A DNA stretch of 64,000 bases from Blastocladiella emersonii ATCC 22665 (Eukaryota > Blastocladiomycota > Blastocladiomycetes > Blastocladiales > Blastocladiaceae), in contig JANHCV010000014.1 of the NCBI GenBank assembly GCA_025594325.1, forward strand, positions 496,001-560,000, given 5' to 3'. The notes under the pieces were generated by a model that saw only the letters and a program-made list of their open reading frames with translations, was not told the DNA's origin and made no database searches. Shown here in pieces: positions 31,396 through 41,182 of this stretch. The position numbers and the translations under genes were made by a program. Numbering within the stretch: the stretch's first letter is position 1; each line of letters begins with the position of its first letter.

Positions 31396-31624
31396 CCGGC
31401 TCTTGATCTCGCCCACCCGCTGCCGGCCTCCTCGAGTTCTCCGCGCTTCGTTCGACGTTTGCACGATGCTCTCGCTCCGCGGCACCGGATCGCGTTTCGG
31501 ATGCTTTGGGATGGATCGCGTTTCTTCCCGTTTGCCGGTCGATGGCGCGGTGTTCCAGGTCTTCGAATGCGCGGACGGCCCGAGGTTGCGGGCGACTTGG
31601 TGGGTGGGCGAGGTCGCGAGCCGG
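31396..31624. repeat. Foldback unit 1 (imperfect 24-bp inverted repeat)
   Basis: The left end (31396-31419) and right end (31601-31624) are imperfect inverted copies, both containing CTCGCCCACCC. The interior is about 180 bp. On the minus strand the unit includes RDLAHPP...RNAIHP, echoed by unit 2. Confidence 0.5.
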
Positions 31625-32585
31625 ATTTACACGCATGGAAAGCGGGTTGATGCCTGTGCTGTTGATGGACGCGTTTGAGTGAGAATAGCATACACTCAGC
31701 TTGTCAACAGTCGACGAGATAGAACGAATTGCATCTTTAGCTCGTCGGGTCCATTTCACGAGAAGCAGGGCGGCAACGACCGGCACGCGCCGCTCATCTG
31801 CACGTGTCGCTCGTGCCCGATCGTTCGGCCTGAAACAGGGATAGGCGCGCCCACGTGGGCACACAGCCCCGAGCCGTGCACACTCGCGTGCGCGGACACC
31901 GGCCGCAGCCCCGGGTCCAGCGGCGGATCAAAAAGGGAGCGCAGCCCCGCTCACACACGTCAGCTTTCCCGCCGGCCTTCAAACCTACCGCTTGAGCTCG
32001 GTCCGCGACGGGCTCGCCGCCATGGGCGAGGGCTCGTCGCGTTCAACACGGCGCGGGCCTCGGTTGGGTACGCAGTCCATCACGATGATCTGCAGCATTC
32101 GTCCATGAAACTCACGTTCCGCTCCTTCACCTTTGTAGCGACTCGTTCGCGCGGCAGCGGCGCGAGGCGTGAATCGCGCTCCACCTGCGTCAAGGTGCCG
32201 GCCCTCGCGGCCACGGTGAACATGCCCGCAACACTCGCCCCGTACCCAAGGTGCACGACCGTGATCATGGTCACTCCGCTTGGGGCGCTCGATGCAGTGT
32301 TCGCGGGCACGAGGCGGCTCAAGGTCATCCTTTCCAGTTCATCGCCCAAACGCAGCGGCGGCAGCAGGCGCTCCCGGTGCCACCGTGTCAAGTGGGGAGC
32401 AGGTGCCTCAGGTGTCGCGCCGTGTGTCGCTCTCGCATTTCGTTACCACTCGTCGCGTTGCCGCAGAGGCAGACCAAGGCGTTGAAGTACCGGTGAATCT
32501 CGTGATCAACCCGTAGCTGTTCGTGGTTTCTCCCCTGGTACTCTCGCTATTCTCTGTGCCGCCACTCTACCGCGCATGCGGACCC

Positions 32586-32823
32586 GACCCGCGACCTCGC
32601 CCACCCGCCGCCAACGCGCGACCCGCGGTTCGCGGCGGCACGCTCCGTTCGCGCGCGCGACTCGGTGGCCGAGTCCAGCAGGGGCACACGGTCGCGCTCA
32701 TGATGCTCGGGGCGGATCGCGTTCCGCCTCTGCGCTGCTGAACTGGACGATCGAGTCGCGCAACGAGCTGTTGCCGCGGATGGGGAGTGCAGGCAATCGG
32801 GCGGGTGGGCGAGGTCGCGGGTC
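32586..32823. repeat. Foldback unit 2 (perfect 24-bp inverted repeat)
   Basis: Positions 32586-32609 and 32800-32823 are exact reverse complements over 24 bp, around a 190-bp interior. The core CCTCGCCCACCC is shared with unit 1, as is the minus-strand spelling RDLAHPP...RNAIRP. Confidence 0.65.
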
Positions 32824-32997
32824 GAATCGGCTCGCGGGGCGTGATTCCGGCTACGTGTGAATACATTTTGCGTTTGAAGCTGAGCACTAGGGTGATTTGA
32901 GGGGACTGAGGGCGCGAGCGAGGAACGCGAGGCGAAACGCGACGCGTTCGGAAATCAGGTGACTGGGCGCGCATGGACGCGTCTCGCTTTTCTCCCC

Positions 32998-33013
32998 CTC
33001 CCCCCCCCCCCCC
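32998..33013 (+). repeat. Homopolymeric C tract
   Basis: A run of about 14 C residues, nearly uninterrupted, sits in a C/T-rich stretch 330 bp before the gene at 33341. Confidence 0.7.
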
Positions 33014-33340
33014 TCCTTTCGGCGCACCGGAGACAAACGACCTCATAGAGTGTCCCACGATCACCCACCTCGCCTCGCCTCGCCGCGTAATATCACGGCC
33101 GCCCCACGCGCGCTGATAAATGACCCACCACCCCATGCATCGCACTCGCACTCGCACTCGCTGAACGAACCATTGCTCGGATCGGATCGGCCGCCACCTC
33201 ACCTCACCTCATGCAACTTTGCGACCATCGTCGACTGACGTGATCTACGACTTTCGGGATCCACACCACCTCCCGCCTGCCCGCTTGCCCCTCCATGGTC
33301 GCTCGTCCACGGTTGGCAAGCGGCCCCGTCACCCTTCCGA

Positions 33341-35242
33341 ATGCTGCGCCCCACGCTCTCGCATGAGTATGCCGGCGGCAGCGTCTCGCTCTCCCCGCAC
33401 TCTTCGGCCGGCTCCGGCGGCGGGCACCTCGTCGCCCTGCCGCACTCGGCGTCCGCGCTGCGCGCCGCCCTCGCAAGCCCCGAAGCTTCGGCCGTCGCGC
33501 TCGCCGTCGCCGGCGCTTACTACCCGCTGCCCCCGTCGACGCCGCAGGTTGCTTCTTCGAATGCGGCCGCCGTCGGTGGCGGGTTCCAGTTCCCGTCCTC
33601 CGCGCCGTCGGGCGACCACGGCCCCGTCCTCGCGACCCCCGCCACGCCTGGCGGCGCCGCGGCGGGGCCGGGCCACCACGAGTCGGTGGCCGCGGCCAAG
33701 CTGAAACTCTTCGCGACCGATTTCGCGCACCGCATGGACGACCCCGCGGTCCTAAGGTCGCGCCGCGACTCGGCCATGCTGCGCGAGGGCTGGCCCACCT
33801 CAACCTCCACCTCTCCCCCCTCGCCGGCTGCGCCGAGCAAGAGCCCCACCACCACCCGCGCGGCACCACCCGGCTCGCTCCTCACCTCGTTCCTGCGCGC
33901 CTCGTGCATCATGCCGACGCTGTACGACCTCGACCCAGCGGGCCGCGCGCAGATGGCTGCGCTCGAGGCCTCCGCCTCCGCATCCGCCGAAACCGGCGAC
34001 TCGGTCCTCGCGCGCCGCCGGCTCGCCGCACAGACCCTCCGCGACTCGCCGACGGGCGGCGGGACCCCGAGCCCCGCGTCGCCCGCGAAGCGCGACCACC
34101 GGCGGCGGTACGCCGAGACGCCGACGGGCGGGGTCCGCGGGTCCTCATCCTCACCGACCGTCCCCACCGCTGCAACACGCAAAAAACCTCCCGTCCGCGC
34201 GGCCTCCGCCGACCTCGCGACACGCCGCGCGGCGTCGGGCACCCCGCCCGCGTCCACCGCCAACACGCCGATCATCCCGCCCAACCAGGCGCAGGCCATG
34301 GCGCTGCCCGTGTACGCGCCGCTGCTGGACCCGGACTCGGCGCCGGTCGCGCGGCCGGTCGCGGGCGGCGGGTCGGGTCGTAGCGGGGGTGCGCCCGCGT
34401 CGCCGCCGCATCAGCATCAGCAGCCGTACATGATCCCGGCCTCGTCGACGCCGTCGCTCCCCGCGCGCGCGAGGCCGGGGCGGCCCGGGTCGGCGTCGCT
34501 GGTCCTCCACACCACGACCACGGCGAGCGCGAGCGCCATCATCCAACACCCCGCCCCCACCGCCCCACCCGCGCCTCCGCAACGCCCACACTCGTCCTCG
34601 GGTACCGCCTCGCGCTCACGCGTCCTGACCTCCGTCGGCCGCCGCCTGTACTCGCCAAGCCGGTCGCTCGTGATGCTGTCGGACGCGCCGCCGCTGCTGG
34701 GCGGCAGCGTGCACCGGCTGCCGAACCTGCGCCGGCTCGGGTCCATGTTCCCGACGAGCGGCGCGGGGATCCCGGGGGTCACGTCGCCCACGGTCCCGCG
34801 CAGTGCCGGAGGGCTCGCGGCGGCCGCGGTCGAGGCGGCTGAGGTGGATCTCGGGCTCCACGGCGTGAGGTACGCGCATCCCGGCGCGGGAGCGAGCGGG
34901 AGTAGCAGCCGTGGCGGGTTCGCGGCGGCGCCCACGGGCGGGGCAAGGACGAAGCGCGCGCATGCGACGGCGGCGCCCGTAACGAACGCAAGGAAGCGGA
35001 ATGCGCGGGCCGGGTCGCCGTCTGCTGGGCCGCCCGTGGTCGTGGTCGGCGGGCCGGCGATCCTGGCCGCGACATCGACGTCCACGACGGCGGCGGCCGC
35101 GGTACAACCAGCTGGACCAGCGCAACCCGATGCAGCAGCAGCCGCGGCGGCGGCGATCAGCGCCAAGTACGACCGGATGAGCGCGCTGCCGCGGCTCGAG
35201 TTTGCGAGGGCGACGGCGACCAAGTACTCCTCTGTTGTTTGA
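33341..35242 (+). CDS. Hypothetical Ser/Ala/Pro-rich disordered protein, 633 aa
   Basis: A single open exon runs from ATG 33341 to TGA 35242. Composition is dominated by Ser, Ala, Pro, Gly and Thr with scattered basic clusters (TRKKPPVRAASADLATRR, TSVGRRLYSPSRSL). There are many SP/TP and RxxS sites, so a phosphorylated regulatory protein is plausible. The only stretch that looks folded is around residues 125-155 (AKLKLFATDFAHRMDDPAVL). No domain is recognised. The ORF is convergent with the SSS transporter, 77 bp apart, which supports a real 3' end. Confidence 0.65.
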   Translation: MLRPTLSHEYAGGSVSLSPHSSAGSGGGHLVALPHSASALRAALASPEASAVALAVAGAYYPLPPSTPQVASSNAAAVGGGFQFPSSAPSGDHGPVLATPATPGGAAAGPGHHESVAAAKLKLFATDFAHRMDDPAVLRSRRDSAMLREGWPTSTSTSPPSPAAPSKSPTTTRAAPPGSLLTSFLRASCIMPTLYDLDPAGRAQMAALEASASASAETGDSVLARRRLAAQTLRDSPTGGGTPSPASPAKRDHRRRYAETPTGGVRGSSSSPTVPTAATRKKPPVRAASADLATRRAASGTPPASTANTPIIPPNQAQAMALPVYAPLLDPDSAPVARPVAGGGSGRSGGAPASPPHQHQQPYMIPASSTPSLPARARPGRPGSASLVLHTTTTASASAIIQHPAPTAPPAPPQRPHSSSGTASRSRVLTSVGRRLYSPSRSLVMLSDAPPLLGGSVHRLPNLRRLGSMFPTSGAGIPGVTSPTVPRSAGGLAAAAVEAAEVDLGLHGVRYAHPGAGASGSSSRGGFAAAPTGGARTKRAHATAAPVTNARKRNARAGSPSAGPPVVVVGGPAILAATSTSTTAAAAVQPAGPAQPDAAAAAAAAISAKYDRMSALPRLEFARATATKYSSVV

Positions 35243-35319
35243 TTTGCAGAAACGGGAGAGATATATAGACTAAGGCTTACCGGTGTACACACCACACACT
35301 CTATCGAAACAAAATCTAC

Positions 35320-37023
35320 CTACGCCTCGGGCTTATCCTTGGGCGCAACCCCCGCCGCGGCCACCGCGTCCGCCGCCGCCTGCGCAGCCTCCATGGACTC
35401 GAGCACGGCGCGCATCTCGGCCGTGTACCCCTGCCCCTTGACGCCCGCGACGCGGTACAGGACCTCGGCGACGGCGACCCAGAGCGCGAGGAACGCGATG
35501 CTGGCGACGAGCGGGACCACGAACGCGAAGATATCGTAGCCGTTGCTCCACCACGCCCAGACGAACCCGTCGAGCGCCGAGGTCGCGCCCTGGGTCACGA
35601 TCCCGAACACGGACAGCGACGCCGCGGCGGCCGTCATGGCGAACATCATGGCGTACCCGGACACGTAGCGCCGCTGCTTGTCGACGAGGCCCGAGAGGAG
35701 CGGGACGACGGACGCGGTCGTGAGGAGGTTCGAGACGAGGAAGATGGACAGCGTCGGCAGGCCGTAGGTGCCGAGGACCATGAGCGGGATGCACGAGCAG
35801 AGGACGAGGACGCGCGTGAACTTGAGCGACCGCCCGCGGAACAGGTTGGCCGAGAGCACGGCCGCGAGCGCATTCATGGACGAGTCGACGGCGGACATGT
35901 TCATGGTGACCGCCAACACGACCATGGCGGCGCCGACCCACGAGTACTGGTTCGGGCCCAGCGCGTAGAAGGTGAGCAGGTTGGCGCTCGGGCCCGCGTA
36001 GTCGATGACGGGCGCGTACGCCCAGGTACTGAGCAGGCCCGTCAGACCGAGCAGCGCGATGGCCAGCGAGATGATGAACCCGCCCGCCAACGCACCCTTG
36101 CGCAGCGCGGTCCGCGACTCGGCCGCCCACACGCGCTGCCAGCAGCCCTCGGAGAAGAAGGTGGACGCGATCATCGACGCGGGCAGCGTGAACAGCGTCG
36201 AGTAGCCCAGGCTCGTTGCGCCGAGCGTCTCGTGCGGGAACGGCGGCAGGTCGGCGCTGCGCGGGAACGAGACGGCGAGGTAGCCCGCGAGGAGGACGAG
36301 GAGCGAGGACGCGAAGATGCCCTGCAGCTGGTCCGTCACGATCGAGATGAGCAGGCCGCCGTACGCCGTGTACGCCAGCGTCGTCACGCCGACCAGCGCC
36401 ACGATCGGGTACGGCGTCGACTTGACGAAGGCGGCGAAGATCGAGCCCATGGTCGAGAACTCGCTGATCATGCCTGCGATCACGGAGCGGGTCAGTGGCG
36501 GCGCGTTGAACGAGGGGGAATGGGACGGCGTACCCATGGCAGTGTTGATAATCACGATGCCCGCAACAAACACCTGTGCGCCGCGGCCGTACCGCCAGAG
36601 GACAAAGTCGGAGAGCGAGAGCGGGCGCGGGAGCAGCGCCTGGACGTGCTCGCCCGCGAACGCGAGCATGACGATCGGGATCCCCGACGACACGGCGTAC
36701 GAGACGAGGCCAATGTACCCGTTCGAGGCCGCCATGCTGGCGGGCGTCGCAATCGCCCACGACCCGAGCGACCCGGCCACAAACGACCACGCGATGCGCA
36801 CCCACGGCTGCGTGCCGCGCGCCGTCAGGAATGCCTCCGTGTCAAACGCCGTGTTGGGGCGGCGAAGGTACCGCCGGGCAATCAGCAGGGCCGCGCCGGC
36901 GAACATGGCGAGGGTGGCAACGCTCGCGACCCACGTCCCGATCACCCAGCCGTGAGTGGGGTCGAGCAGCTGGATCGGGCTGAGCGCGGGCGACTCGGTC
37001 GGGGCGGCTGCTGCGTCGGCCAT
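35320..37023 (-). CDS. Sodium:solute symporter (SSS) family transporter
   Basis: Starting at ATG 37023, the protein has about 13 hydrophobic helices with typical SSS features: WAIATPASMAASNGYIGLVS near TM2, TTLAYTAYGGLLISIVTDQLQG (the family's central signature), and NMSAVDSSMNALAAVLSANLF later. Urea/polyamine (DUR3-like) transport is one possibility, but the substrate is not readable. Inside the ORF, 36474-36533 has GTACGCC at its 5' end, an ACTGAC branch-like site and CAG at its 3' end. It is exactly 60 nt and encodes a polar stretch between two helices. I treat it as an intron, giving 547 aa spliced (567 if retained). Confidence 0.85.
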   Translation of the reverse strand: MADAAAAPTESPALSPIQLLDPTHGWVIGTWVASVATLAMFAGAALLIARRYLRRPNTAFDTEAFLTARGTQPWVRIAWSFVAGSLGSWAIATPASMAASNGYIGLVSYAVSSGIPIVMLAFAGEHVQALLPRPLSLSDFVLWRYGRGAQVFVAGIVIINTAMGTPSHSPSFNAPPLTRSVIAGMISEFSTMGSIFAAFVKSTPYPIVALVGVTTLAYTAYGGLLISIVTDQLQGIFASSLLVLLAGYLAVSFPRSADLPPFPHETLGATSLGYSTLFTLPASMIASTFFSEGCWQRVWAAESRTALRKGALAGGFIISLAIALLGLTGLLSTWAYAPVIDYAGPSANLLTFYALGPNQYSWVGAAMVVLAVTMNMSAVDSSMNALAAVLSANLFRGRSLKFTRVLVLCSCIPLMVLGTYGLPTLSIFLVSNLLTTASVVPLLSGLVDKQRRYVSGYAMMFAMTAAAASLSVFGIVTQGATSALDGFVWAWWSNGYDIFAFVVPLVASIAFLALWVAVAEVLYRVAGVKGQGYTAEMRAVLESMEAAQAAADAVAAAGVAPKDKPEA

Positions 37024-37368
37024 GGTGGTGATGATTCGTTGTGATGAGGGCAGAGAGCGGGGAGAGAGAGGCCCCCAGGCGCTCCCTTTATGGTTGGGGC
37101 GCAGGCGACGATCGGCGGGCGTGCTTGTTGGCCATCACAGGGAATCACAGGGGCGCGCATAGTCCGGGGCCTCGTTGCCGGCGAATCAACGTCGGCAGCG
37201 AGTCGAGTGGCTCCGCCACGGAGCGGCGCTGTTCGTTTCAGCGTTCGGAGCAAGCGAGCTTACGCACCCGGCCGGCTCCGACCTCTCGGGCTATCAATCT
37301 ACGCCAGAGTCATCGGTCCAGCGAATCATCGGTCATCGTCTACGACAGTGTATATTCATCCCAATCAC

Positions 37369-39214
37369 TCACTTGCGCTTGCTCGCGGCCGCCGCGCACT
37401 TGATCCCGCAGAACGTCTTGCCGCCGCGCTTGACGGGCAGCTTGGCGATGGCCCCGCCGCACTCGCCGCACGCCGGGCCCTCCACCACGACCGCCTTCGC
37501 CGCCGCGGGTGCCGGCGCAGCCGCCGGCTTGGCAATGGGCGACGGCGCGAGCGACGGCGTGTTGGCGCCCGTGAGCACGTTGAGCCGGCGCTCGGCGGCC
37601 CGCGCGCGCCGCTCGCGCTCCATCATGAGCCGCATCTCGGGGGTCGTCGCGTACGACGACAGGCCCTGCAGGACGGCCGACGGGAGGAGGGGTGCAGTGG
37701 ACGAGGAGCCGCCGCCGAGGCGGCGCGGACCTGAGTCGAGCGCGAGGGCCTGCGCCTGCTCGACGAGACTCGGCGAGTCGTCGTCGTCGGTCTCAGACTC
37801 GCCCGAGCTGCTGCCCCCGCCGTCGGCCTGCGGGAGCGTGCCCGTCTTGCGCGGGCGCGTCTTGGCGCGCTTCTTGCGCCGCGGCTTGAGGATCGGCGAC
37901 TCGGCCTCGGCGTCCGCTTCGGGCGCGGCGGTGGTGGGCGCCTCGACGGCAGGATCGACCGCGGCGGGCGTCTCAACCGGTGACGCGGCGCGCGGCTCGG
38001 GCGCGACGTACGGCTGCGCGTTGATCCCCGTGAGCCGCTTATGGATGCGGAGGACCTCGGTGTGGTTGGGCTTGCGCGTCGTGAACGGGATCGAGCGGAT
38101 CCGGGGGTCGTTCTTCCCAATCCCCTTGCCCTCGGGATGCTGGAGCAGCGTGCGCCGGTTCGCGACACCGGGCGCGACGACGTACACGACGGTCGCGTTA
38201 TCCAAAAAGCCCTGCCACTTCTCGAGCACGTCCCAGACATCCCGCGCGAGCGCCGCCTCGTTGTACCGGCGCAGCTGCGCGCCCGCCGACTTCGCGTGCG
38301 CCTTGCCATCCTGCGCCGACTGCGACCCGCCCTGCTTGCGCCGCGTCGTGTACCGGTGCACCGACGTGTGCTCGACGCACCGGTCGCGGTCGAACACGGC
38401 ACCCGAAAAGGAGCCGCCCCCCAGCATCAGGTACACGGCGCGGTACTCGGTGTGCACGGCGCGCAGCGCGTCGAGGAAGATGGACGGGGTCGGGTGGGAG
38501 GGTAGGGTGGCGGGGAGGACTTGCCGGTACACGGTCAGCAGCGTCTCCGGGTGCGACAGGAGGCGGAACCCGACTACGGTGCGCGCGAGGTGCGAACGCG
38601 CCGCGCGCGCCGTGTCGGCCGGCGATTCGGTAGTCGTGGTAGTGACGGGCAGCGTCGTGGGCGCCAGGTCCGTGTCGGCGGGGTCCGACTCGCCGCCGTC
38701 GCTGCCGCTGCCGCCCGACTCGCCGTCGCTCTCGGCCGCAGCCGCGTCCGATGACGATGCGGCCTGGACCTCGGTCAGCGCGGGCTCTACGTGTCCGCAA
38801 AAAAGGTCAGTCCTGCGCTCGAGCGCCACCCACCCTCTCGCGCGCGATCGTACCACCGCGCATGCGCCGCTGCAAGTTGGTCCGGTGCCACGCGCTGCGG
38901 AAGTGGTCGCGCTGCTGCATGAGGTCGGCGAAGACGCGGTCGCAGACGTGGCACGAGAACTTGGTCACGGTCGTCGTGGCGGCTTCGGGGTCCGAGCCAG
39001 CCTCCTCGTCCTCCTCAGGGGCAGCCGCCGCCGAGGGCTCCTCGGGCTCGGCATCGAGCACGGCAACGGGCCCGCCCTCGTCGAGATCCATGACCTCAAC
39101 GGCGGCCGCGTCGAGCTGCGCGAGGTTGAGCGTGAAGAGCGTCAGGCCCGACACCGACTTGAGCGGCTTGCCGGCGGTCTTGTTGGGCGTGGTCGGTCGT
39201 GGTGACGTTGACAT
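37369..39214 (-). CDS. VMS1: VMS1/ANKZF1 peptidyl-tRNA hydrolase
   Basis: Exon 1 (39214-38854) and exon 2 (38786-37369) splice in frame over a 67-nt intron (GTACGA...CGTAG) to about 592 aa. Exon 1 has the C2H2 finger CHVCDRVFADLMQQRDHFRS..H. Exon 2 carries the eRF1-like VLRF1 domain: YLMLGGGSFSGAVFD, HTSVHRYTTRRKQGGSQS with the catalytic-loop Gln, and LRRYNEAAL. The enzyme releases stalled nascent chains from peptidyl-tRNA on 60S subunits in ribosome quality control. After an acidic/basic linker the C-terminus has CGECGG...FCGIKC, which may bind zinc. No ankyrin repeats are evident, unlike animal ANKZF1. The start is the ATG beginning MSTSPRPTTPNK. Confidence 0.92.
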
Positions 39215-39386
39215 GGTTACGATGCGTTGCACTAACCGGGCGGGGTTCTCTGAAGAGAGCGAGGACGTCGACCGGGGCCGCTCGCGCGCTTTGTCGCCGC
39301 GCCGCGCCGACCGACCGACTTCCTTCACGTGTGAGTCGAATCGACCTCGATACTCTGTAATGACGCATCTATTCATCCCCACCCCA

Positions 39387-40673
39387 TCACCCGGACAGCC
39401 CCTCGAGGTTCAGCGCCTGGACCATGCGCGACAGGTTGACCTCGTCGCCCGCCTCGTCGAGCTCGTCGTCGAGGTCGTCGTCGAGATCGTGGTCGTTGGG
39501 CATCCCCGCTGCCCCCGCACCCGCCGTGGGCGCTCCACCGACACCTCCGGGCTGGACCAGAACGCCGCCACCGAGGTTGAGCCCGAGCCCGATGCCCAGC
39601 CCTTCGCCGACGTTGAACCCCTGCGCGCTGGTCGCGCTCGCGGGCGCGCCGACGGTCGAGGACGTGCCGCTCGCCGGCCCCGCCGCCCCGCTGCCGAGAA
39701 TGTCGGACAGCAGCCGCGTGCGCAGGTCCTTGAGCGCGAGGTCGCCCGGCGCCACCGCGTCGGTGCCCGCGCGCAGGTCGCCCGAGCCGCCGCCGAGAGG
39801 TGCGCCGCCAGTGCCGCCCGGCAGGTTGAGCTGGTCGGCCGTTGCCGCAGGTGTCTGGGCGGGGTAGCCGGGACCGACGGGCGCGGGGACCGCGGGCGGG
39901 AGCTTGAGACGCAGGCCCGAGTGCGGGTGGCGGCGGAACGGGAGGGTGCCGCCCCAGAACCACCGCGGGAGCGCGACGAGCGTCGGTGCGGGAGCCGGGA
40001 TCGGCGTTGGTGCAGCAGCGGGAGATTCCTCGCTGCCCGCCGCCGGCGGTTCCACGGGGGTTGGACTTGCAGTCACCGCGCGCGAGTCGGTCGTCACGAG
40101 CGCGGCGAGCGCCGCGGGTCCCCGCGCCGCGGGCGCGCAAAAGTCGAGCTCCCCCGCAAGCTTCGCGACAAACTCGGCGAGCTCGGGCGCAACGACGTCG
40201 CCGCGGATACACCGCGCGTACTCGGCGGCCGCGCTCGCGACGGTCCACCCCTGCACCTTGCGGAGCGCCATGACGACGCCGCCCGTCACCGACTGCCCGT
40301 CGAGGCAGTGCAGGTACACCGGGTACCGGTCCAGGTCGAGCACCAGCACCGTCAGGACGCGCAGCACGAGCGCCGCGTCGTACGGCAGCTGGTCTTCTTT
40401 CGGTTTGGGGACGCGCACGTGCAGGCAGTGCACGCCGGGGCCGAGCGCGGATTGCGCGGCGGGCGTCAGCGGGTCCGGCGTCAGCGAGATCACGGTCCGG
40501 ATCCCGAGCGACCGCAGGAAGGCCGTGTTGCGTGCGCCGCGAGGGTACGCCCCGCGGTACACGCCGTCCTCGACCACGGCGAACCGGAACGGCGGTACGA
40601 CGACGGTGTGCCGCTCGGCGCCTACGGCCAGCGGCGGGTTCGTTGCATGAGCTGTTTGCATGGAGTGGAGCAT
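39387..40673 (-). CDS. Atypical dual-specificity phosphatase-like protein (SIW14/OCA group), probable pseudophosphatase
   Basis: Single exon, 428 aa from ATG 40673. The N-terminal third matches the fungal SIW14/OCA family: PPFRFAVVEDGVYRGAYP, NTAFLRSLGIRTVISLTPDP and the signature YLHCLDGQSVTGGVVMALRK. The active-site Cys is present, but the Cys-x5-Arg loop reads CLDGQSV, so the phosphate-binding Arg is missing, as in OCA4/OCA6-type members. That predicts weak or no phosphatase activity and a scaffold role. The C-terminal 250 residues are Gly/Ala/Pro-rich with an acidic DLDDDLDDELDE stretch. Promoter ACGCGT lies at 40782. Confidence 0.8.
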   Translation of the reverse strand: MLHSMQTAHATNPPLAVGAERHTVVVPPFRFAVVEDGVYRGAYPRGARNTAFLRSLGIRTVISLTPDPLTPAAQSALGPGVHCLHVRVPKPKEDQLPYDAALVLRVLTVLVLDLDRYPVYLHCLDGQSVTGGVVMALRKVQGWTVASAAAEYARCIRGDVVAPELAEFVAKLAGELDFCAPAARGPAALAALVTTDSRAVTASPTPVEPPAAGSEESPAAAPTPIPAPAPTLVALPRWFWGGTLPFRRHPHSGLRLKLPPAVPAPVGPGYPAQTPAATADQLNLPGGTGGAPLGGGSGDLRAGTDAVAPGDLALKDLRTRLLSDILGSGAAGPASGTSSTVGAPASATSAQGFNVGEGLGIGLGLNLGGGVLVQPGGVGGAPTAGAGAAGMPNDHDLDDDLDDELDEAGDEVNLSRMVQALNLEGLSG

Positions 40674-41182
40674 GGTTCGCGGGGTGAGGGAAGGAGTGAT
40701 CGGCGGTCGCAAGGCGAAAGCGAGGAAAGCGAGAGCGCCACACCTCGCGACGCGGTCATGCGCCTGTCACATGATATCGCGACGCGTCGTTTCGACGCGA
40801 CGCGGCTGGCCTAGCTTGGGTGGCAAGCGAGCGCGGTTAGCCTCTGTGGTCTTCACCGTCATCTGAGGAAAGCTAACCGCTAGCAGGCGCGATGCCACTG
40901 AGCCAAGCCGCTGGGATGAGAGCAAATGCCTTTCGATTTATGCACGATGCGAACACTGACCGTCCGGTATGTGCTGCACTTGCGTAACAATAATTTCATT
41001 TGAAAGCTATCCTCGAACTGATTCTTCAGTCACGAATGCATTCGTAGGTCGCCGAAAATTGGGAGACTCGACATCAGCTGCTGTCACGTTGGAAGCGCAT
41101 ATGCATGATTCACTCTCGAAAAAAGCTCTCATTGCTCCGACTCTCACGCTCTATCGCATCGTAAACCGTCGGAACACTTGCA
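40674..41182. other. Intergenic spacer, 509 bp
   Basis: It contains GACGCGTC/GACGCG repeats (40780-40805, including ACGCGT at 40782) near the OCA-type gene's promoter. The right part is AT-richer and without ORFs of note, leading into the ankyrin pseudogene. No RNA gene is recognised. Confidence 0.4.

Larger units (their letters stand above)
31300..33340. other. Gene-poor accessory region
   Basis: These 2 kb between the TIR element and the disordered-protein gene hold only short ORFs in all frames. Two foldback units (31396-31624 and 32586-32823) lie in it, as does a poly-C tract near 33000. The ORF 31331-31864 (minus) overlaps the first foldback and has no recognised domain. The 3' part (33050-33340) is probably the promoter of the gene at 33341. 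Confidence 0.4.

Noticed and set aside
35333-36805. 490-aa minus-strand ORF in another frame of the SSS gene
   Set aside because: Arg/Pro/His-rich frame-shifted shadow lacking membrane helices.
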